A stretch of 64,000 nt of DNA from Planctomycetota bacterium. Lineage in GTDB: Bacteria > Planctomycetota > Phycisphaerae > UBA1845. The notes beneath the pieces are model-generated. The model saw only the letters and a list, made by a program, of their open reading frames with translations. It was not told where the DNA came from and did not search any database. The translations under genes and the position numbers were made by a program. The first letter of the stretch is position 1; every line of letters begins with the position of its first letter. The stretch covers positions 21,136 to 85,135 of the forward strand of contig JAJRPG010000024.1 in assembly GCA_024280855.1 (NCBI GenBank). The letters are read 5' to 3'. Below, piece after piece: positions 59,210 through 64,000 of this stretch.

Positions 59210-62164
59210 CTACCCATGCGCAACGATTATTTCACGGTTTTCGAAGTACGCGCTTATATTTTCGATTAATTTGGCGCGGTTGATCGGCTTGGTCTCATAA
59301 TCATCGAAGCCAAATTCCAGGTATTTCTCTCGATCTCCCTCCATCGCGTGCGCAGTCAACGCGATGATTGTTTCACCATATCCGTCGTCGCGAAGCAGCT
59401 TGGTAGCTTCGTCACCGCCCATGATCGGCATTTGAATGTCCATGAGAATAATGTCGAAAGGGCTGCCTCTGTCGCGTGCTGCCAGCGCGGTGTCGAGTGC
59501 CAGTTTACCGTTATTGACGGCGGTTATCACCGCGCCGCTCTTCTTGAGAATGCCGCTTACCAGGAGTAGGTTCGTCGGGTTGTCCTCAGCCAGGAGAATG
59601 CGGCAGCCTTGCAATGGCAACCGTAGGGGTGTTTCTATTAGATCGGTGTCGGGCCTCTGCTGCTGGTCGTGCGTATAATCGAGGATGAGTTTTATGAATT
59701 TCGGTCTATCCAGCGGTTTCGTCATGAAGTCGTTGCATCCGGCATTGATGCACCGCTCTCGGTCGCCATGCAAAGCGTGAGCGGTTATGGCGATAATCGG
59801 AAGCGTATACCCCTCTCGGCGCAGCATCCGCGTAGCTTCGTAACCGTCCATTACGGGCATTTGCATGTCCATGAGAATCACATCGTACGGCTTGCCTGCG
59901 TCGCGCTCTGCCAATGCATTGTCAAGTGCAAGCTTGCCGTTCTCCTTAACAGTCACCTGCGCTCCCGCCTTCTTCAAAATGAAGGAGATGAGACGTTGGT
60001 TGTCAGGGCCGTCCTCGACCAGGAGTATTCGAAGACCATTCAGGTCTGTGCGGAGAGCTTTCAGGTTGGATTGGGGGTGTTCATTCTGAGCTACAGCCGT
60101 AGACGACAGCGGGTCGTCGAGCATTTTCACGCCCTCAAGCGAACCAGTAGCTACAGTTGCGCGGACCGTTGAACCTACGCCAATCTCAGTTTCAACGATA
60201 GTAATGTCACCACCGAGTAATACTGCGAGCCGCTTACTGATACTCAGTCCGATTCCAGTCCCGCCAAAACTACGGGTCGTTGAATAGTCTGCCTGCGTGA
60301 AAGACTGGAAGAGATTCGATACGCTGTCCTTATCCATGCCTCGTCCAGTGTCGATCACGTCAAATTGCATGCACGGCTCGTCGTGGTTGTTGTCGAGACG
60401 AGTTACCATCCGAACGGAGCCAGTTTCGGTGAACTTGATCGCGTTGCCGATCAGATTGATGAGTACTTGCCGTAGCCGTACGGCGTTGGTTTGTATGGTC
60501 TTCGGGATAGCGCCTTCATATTCCATGTTGAACGCTAACCCTTTTGCGTCGGCGTGATCTCGAACGAGTGAACACACTTCCGCAATGACCGCGCATGGTT
60601 CGCACGAGGTTCTTTTTGCATCCATTTTCCCGGCCTCTATCTTGGACAGGTCAAGGATGTCGTTGATGATGGCAAGAAGATTCTCGCCGTTGCGTTGGGT
60701 CGTGCGTACGCAAGATTTCTTTTCCGCTTCGGACAAGTCATTTTCAATGAGATTTTCTGTGAAGCCCAGGATGGCTGTCATTGGCGTGCGGATTTCGTGG
60801 CTCATATTGGCAAGAAACTCGCTCTTGGCATGGTTGGCAGCATCAGCCTGCGTTTTAGCCACCTGTAACGCATCTTCGGTTTTCTTATGCTCGGTGATGT
60901 TAGTCCGGATCGCTATATATTGTGTTATGCGACCATCGACGTCTTGGAGTGGGACGATTGTCGTATCCATCCAGTACTTTGACCCGTCCTTGGCATTATT
61001 GCAAACCTCTCCATGCCAGACATTACCCGTTGCGATTGTCTTCCACAGCTTGGCCCAGAACTCGTGCGGGTGGAATCCCGAATTGACGATTCGGTGGTTT
61101 TGCCCAATCAATTCCTCTCGAGAGTACTGGCTGATTTTGCAAAACTTGTCATTGGCGTAGGTGATCTCGCCGGACGAATCGGTAATCGCAACGAGCGAGT
61201 GTTCATCCAGCGCGTATTTCTGGCTTGCCAATTCGCGTGTGCGGTTTACTACACGATGTTCCAGTGAGGCTGCATTCATACGAAGCTGCCTGAGGACTAT
61301 CGCTATAGCGCTGGTGCTGAGTAGGCCGGCAACGGCAACTAACGCAACCGTTCCGTTTAGACTCCTATCCAAAATCGCGGTGGAAGAGCGGCTGATCAGA
61401 GCATCTTCAAGTGCGTTGTGCAATGCCGCGACGTGCCACAATACGATTAGGGCGCCAGCGCCGAACATGGAAGTGATAGCGGCAACACCATGCTCATTGA
61501 GACCATTCTCCCATGCGACTAAGAATAGCCCAGTCCCGAGAGCCACGAATCCACAAGCCGTGTGAACGGCCATGCTCGTATACCCCTCCCAGCCATAAGA
61601 TGTTTTTAGTGAAAAGAGATAACCTATCAACGCTACCGAACCAATAATAACGACCATGAGCGCAAGGCCGCCGATGGTTCGGACCGCGCGTGCATTCGAT
61701 CTTGCCGCTACGACGAGAGCCGTTCCAGTAATCGTAAAGCACATGGCTGTATTCGGAGCCATCCGCCCCGGATCGGGTGTTTCCACTGTGATGTAGTGCT
61801 GCATGAAAAGCTGGTCAAGGCCTAAGGATACGCCGAAAAAATATTCTCCCAGCGTTAGAATTGAAATTACGATGGTGACGGATGCGGTAGCCACGACGAG
61901 TTTGGGGCGACGATCAAGAAACATAACGCCGAACCCGCAGAGCAAAAAACAGAGTGCCGTGTTGAATTGCATGGGTACGAACGAGGAATGGATTTGCACT
62001 AGTGTGGCGTTTTTCGCGTACCATCCGAATAGCACAGCTGCCCCGAGGACGACTGCTAATACGCCAGAGATTCTCCATTGCCTTTCAGCGAAGGCCGGTT
62101 CGTAATGTCTGAGCGTTGCGTGAATCGTTACCCCCTTGTGTCGCACCGGCTGACCGCTAGCCAA
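59210..62164 (-). CDS. Hybrid sensor histidine kinase with N-terminal multi-TM domain
   Basis: This 984-residue protein has about seven to eight hydrophobic segments in its first 300 residues, then a PAS domain (LVAITDSSGEITYANDKF) with a following PAC segment. HisKA has the phosphoacceptor His in SHEIRTP (about residue 454), followed by HATPase_c (NLIGNAIKFTETG; GTGIGLSIS). Two receiver domains end the protein, with acceptor Asp in LMDMQMPVMDG (about 765) and LMDIQMPIMGG (about 908). There is no Hpt. The start is uncertain: TTG at 62164 or GTG at 62146. It lies right of the truncated recombinase, so it may belong to the imported DNA. Confidence 0.9.
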   Translation of the reverse strand: MASGQPVRHKGVTIHATLRHYEPAFAERQWRISGVLAVVLGAAVLFGWYAKNATLVQIHSSFVPMQFNTALCFLLCGFGVMFLDRRPKLVVATASVTIVISILTLGEYFFGVSLGLDQLFMQHYITVETPDPGRMAPNTAMCFTITGTALVVAARSNARAVRTIGGLALMVVIIGSVALIGYLFSLKTSYGWEGYTSMAVHTACGFVALGTGLFLVAWENGLNEHGVAAITSMFGAGALIVLWHVAALHNALEDALISRSSTAILDRSLNGTVALVAVAGLLSTSAIAIVLRQLRMNAASLEHRVVNRTRELASQKYALDEHSLVAITDSSGEITYANDKFCKISQYSREELIGQNHRIVNSGFHPHEFWAKLWKTIATGNVWHGEVCNNAKDGSKYWMDTTIVPLQDVDGRITQYIAIRTNITEHKKTEDALQVAKTQADAANHAKSEFLANMSHEIRTPMTAILGFTENLIENDLSEAEKKSCVRTTQRNGENLLAIINDILDLSKIEAGKMDAKRTSCEPCAVIAEVCSLVRDHADAKGLAFNMEYEGAIPKTIQTNAVRLRQVLINLIGNAIKFTETGSVRMVTRLDNNHDEPCMQFDVIDTGRGMDKDSVSNLFQSFTQADYSTTRSFGGTGIGLSISKRLAVLLGGDITIVETEIGVGSTVRATVATGSLEGVKMLDDPLSSTAVAQNEHPQSNLKALRTDLNGLRILLVEDGPDNQRLISFILKKAGAQVTVKENGKLALDNALAERDAGKPYDVILMDMQMPVMDGYEATRMLRREGYTLPIIAITAHALHGDRERCINAGCNDFMTKPLDRPKFIKLILDYTHDQQQRPDTDLIETPLRLPLQGCRILLAEDNPTNLLLVSGILKKSGAVITAVNNGKLALDTALAARDRGSPFDIILMDIQMPIMGGDEATKLLRDDGYGETIIALTAHAMEGDREKYLEFGFDDYETKPINRAKLIENISAYFENREIIVAHG

Positions 62165-62621
62165 ATGGCAGCTTTGATCCTTGTTGTGGTCTTATTGCAC
62201 AATATTTTCAAATGGGTCGAATTTGACCGATAGCCTCCGGAAACTGGACACCGAACGGATGCCGAGTTTGCACAGCAAGATACTGCCGCTAACACAAGCG
62301 ACTGTGTAAGAATCATCGGAATGCCAGCCATGTGTCTGGAAACACCATGGTATGCATTTTGTGGCATCGTGGGGTAACGCACCTAGATGGGATACTGAAC
62401 ACATTGCTCGCCATACTGGTATTCCCTAGTACGTAGTCGTTTCCCGTTCGCACCTATTGTGACTGCATACGAAATGGCCCCACCTATTCAAGCAGAACAA
62501 CTGTGTATACATCGCCGAGCTTTCTCTTCAATTCTAAGAACCATTACGTTTTTCGAATTCAATGCATTGCTTGTGGTGTCCGTCCGACACTATCGTGATC
62601 CGATCAACGGTCTCATTATCG
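62165..62621. other. Intergenic region between kinase and cheW genes
   Basis: This 457-base gap separates two minus-strand genes. Short open frames occur but none has a supported start or a recognisable domain. It contains a small palindrome (ACCATGGT at about 62346). Nothing else is seen; it may hold the kinase promoter. Confidence 0.35.
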
Positions 62622-63185
62622 CTACAGATTCTGTTCGATCGGCTTAGATGGATCCCCCACTGGCACTGGTGTGCCTGCGGCCGTTGTCAGCTGCAATAAC
62701 TCTTCAGTTGTGAGCACTTCGTCGATGTCTAGTAAAATATTTACCGTTTCGCCAACCTTGCCCATTCCGAGGATGAATGAGGTGTCCACCGACTCTCCCA
62801 TTGATGGTGGTGGTGCAATATTGGCGACTTCAATGTCTAACACTTCCGATACCGTATCTACAATGATTCCGATTTCCTTGCCCACATCGACCACGATAAT
62901 GCACGTCTGCTTCGTATAGGATTTCTCGCTAAGACCAAACTTTAGGCGGAGGTCCACCAGAGGAATCACATTGCCTCTAAGATTGATGACACCTTTCACG
63001 AATGGTGGCATTCGTGGAACGGCAGTAATGTTTATTACGCCCATGATCTCGCGTACTTTGAGAATTTCTACGCCATACTCTTCGTCCGCCAATTTAAACG
63101 TCAGATATTTATGGCTTTCGCCAGACACCTCATGGTCCGTCGGAGATGCGGTGTCTTTGATTTCATCGAGAATCGTTGTAGTCAT
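62622..63185 (-). CDS. cheW: Chemotaxis coupling protein CheW
   Basis: This 187-residue protein couples chemoreceptors to the CheA kinase. The ATG at 63185 has GAGG six bases upstream. The CheW fold is visible: YLTFKLADEEYGVEILKVREIMG, VINLRGNVIPLVDLR and FGL, then VSEVL and the terminal ILDIDEVL. It is shown here in parts because the longest runs are conserved. A 25-residue N-terminal extension precedes the domain. A receptor signalling fragment lies just upstream, so the two were probably once in one operon. No cheA is present. Confidence 0.94.
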   Translation of the reverse strand: MTTTILDEIKDTASPTDHEVSGESHKYLTFKLADEEYGVEILKVREIMGVINITAVPRMPPFVKGVINLRGNVIPLVDLRLKFGLSEKSYTKQTCIIVVDVGKEIGIIVDTVSEVLDIEVANIAPPPSMGESVDTSFILGMGKVGETVNILLDIDEVLTTEELLQLTTAAGTPVPVGDPSKPIEQNL

Positions 63186-63322
63186 ATTCTACCTCATCTT
63201 GCTGTTGACTAAATTATTTCGAGGGTGAAATGTGCGCCATACTGGCCATGCAGCGAACGTGGGTGGGACACATACTGTCACCACCCTCGCTCACTGCCCA
63301 TCATTAACGCTCAGTGTCGCCA

Positions 63323-63865
63323 TCAAAAACCCTTCAAGCCCTCGTCGTCATCCATTGACATGAAATCTTCCGATGAAAGATCGTTTCCGTTGGCTTGCCC
63401 CGCCGTCGTCCAGCCTTGCGACTTTGAAGACGCGATCGCAGGTTGAGAGCGAAGATGTCGACTATTCTCGAAAGCACTGTTTCCCTGTGCGATGGTGTTT
63501 AAGCTGTTACGTCTCGTGGTGGTCAGGCTTTTGGCATGGGGGCCGTTGATGAGGTCCGCGAGCTCATTGACGACGCCTTTGACAGTGTTGGCCTGGGCAG
63601 ACAACTGCTCTGCGGCTGATGCCGACTCTTCGGCACCCGCTGCGTTTTGTTGTGTGACCTTGTCCATTTGAGATACGGCTGTGTTGATCTGGTCAACGCC
63701 AAGGGCTTGTTCTTCACTCGCTTTGTAAATTCCGTCGATCAGGTCGGTCACCCGCGTCACATCTCCAACGATAGATTCGAGTGCCCGGCCTTCTATGAAA
63801 GCCCATTGTAAGTCAAGTGCATTTTTTGCTCTTTCCAGGCGACCGTTGTAATCCCAATCTTCCAT
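63323..63865 (-). pseudogene. Methyl-accepting chemotaxis protein, C-terminal fragment
   Basis: The 180-residue frame holds only the distal half of the receptor signalling domain: KASEEQALGVDQI, MDKVTQQNAAGAEESA and LSAQANTVKGVVNELA. The hairpin tip (E.I..IA.QTNLLALNA) and all sensory and membrane parts are absent. The first 35 residues (MEDWDYNGRLERAK) look unrelated, and the frame stays open upstream to about 63945 without a standard start. It is probably a recombined or decayed receptor gene. Confidence 0.7.
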
Positions 63866-64000
63866 CCGAGCGTCACCAAGAATACAGCTGATTAACAGCT
63901 TAGCCCTGGCTAGCCCAAGTGGGTCGTTTTCGAGAGTGTGACGACTGCCCTATCTACGGACGAGCGTTTCCCGGCAAGCCAGGATAGCCCAAGGTCGGGA
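63866..64000 (-). other. Window edge
   Basis: The last 135 bases show no complete gene. The minus-strand frame that enters the receptor fragment is open from about 63945, with residues DPLGLARAKLLI before the fragment's ATG; I do not recognise it. Confidence 0.3.

Noticed and set aside
62128..62404. Two overlapping minus-strand frames upstream of the kinase
   Set aside because: No recognisable domain, no supported start; compositionally like random frames.
58503..64000. A complete prophage or integrative element
   Set aside because: Only a truncated recombinase is present; no replication, packaging or conjugation genes and no second attachment site are seen.

Overview
The window looks like chromosomal DNA from a Gram-negative member of the Planctomycetota, probably close to Phycisphaerae. 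That placement is inference from content, with no marker phylogeny. The pointers are many lipoproteins and secreted proteins, dockerin-like C-terminal tails, PQQ-like propeller, DUF1111 and sulfatase-superfamily proteins, zinc-ribbon membrane proteins, a split haem block, and Kdo synthesis (kdsB). Most genes are ordinary core or secreted-protein genes with short gaps; several start at GTG or TTG behind clear Shine-Dalgarno sequences.

Layout. 0-5.3 kb: the end of an unknown gene, a two-domain polysaccharide-type oxidoreductase, and four minus-strand lipoprotein or small exported genes. 5.7-8.9 kb: aspS, a zinc alcohol dehydrogenase and a glutaredoxin-like protein in one operon. 9-13 kb: an M10-type metalloprotease with a dockerin-like tail and a dicarboxylate symporter. 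13.2-16.9 kb: kdsB, a divergent pyrG and a D12-class DNA adenine methylase, joined by ATGA overlaps. 17.2-27 kb: an HDOD-GGDEF protein, exported MsrB, a zf-HC2 protein, a flavoprotein-polyferredoxin fusion, glutamate dehydrogenase, an acetolactate synthase-like enzyme, exported MsrA and a SpoIIE-type phosphatase. 27.1-31.2 kb: a spondin-domain lipoprotein, then hemB facing hemC and hemL; hemL carries a one-base frameshift in a homopolymer. 31.5-36.7 kb: a 1737-residue secreted protein built mainly from 26 cysteine-rich repeats. 37-44 kb: a conserved unknown, gatB, cytosolic MsrB, a PQQ-like propeller and an S9 peptidase. 44.2-49.4 kb: an operon of outer-membrane barrel, periplasmic protein and hybrid histidine kinase. 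49.8-51 kb: an exosortase H-like pair. 51.2-58.2 kb: a di-haem DUF1111 protein, two alkaline-phosphatase-superfamily lipoproteins, a zinc-ribbon membrane protein and the ABC-F protein Uup. 58.4-64 kb: tRNA-Ser(GGA) with a truncated tyrosine recombinase at its 3' end, followed by a second hybrid kinase, CheW and a chemoreceptor tail. This last part reads like the remnant of an integrated element.

Themes that link the genes: repair of oxidised methionine on both sides of the inner membrane (msrA, two msrB), secreted proteins with dockerin-like tails (three in the window), membrane-bound sorting (exosortase), and a tetrapyrrole block. Several intergenic palindrome families recur across the window, including a two-block element seen upstream of the HDOD-GGDEF gene and again near the barrel operon. 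I found no CRISPR array, no intact transposase and no complete prophage.
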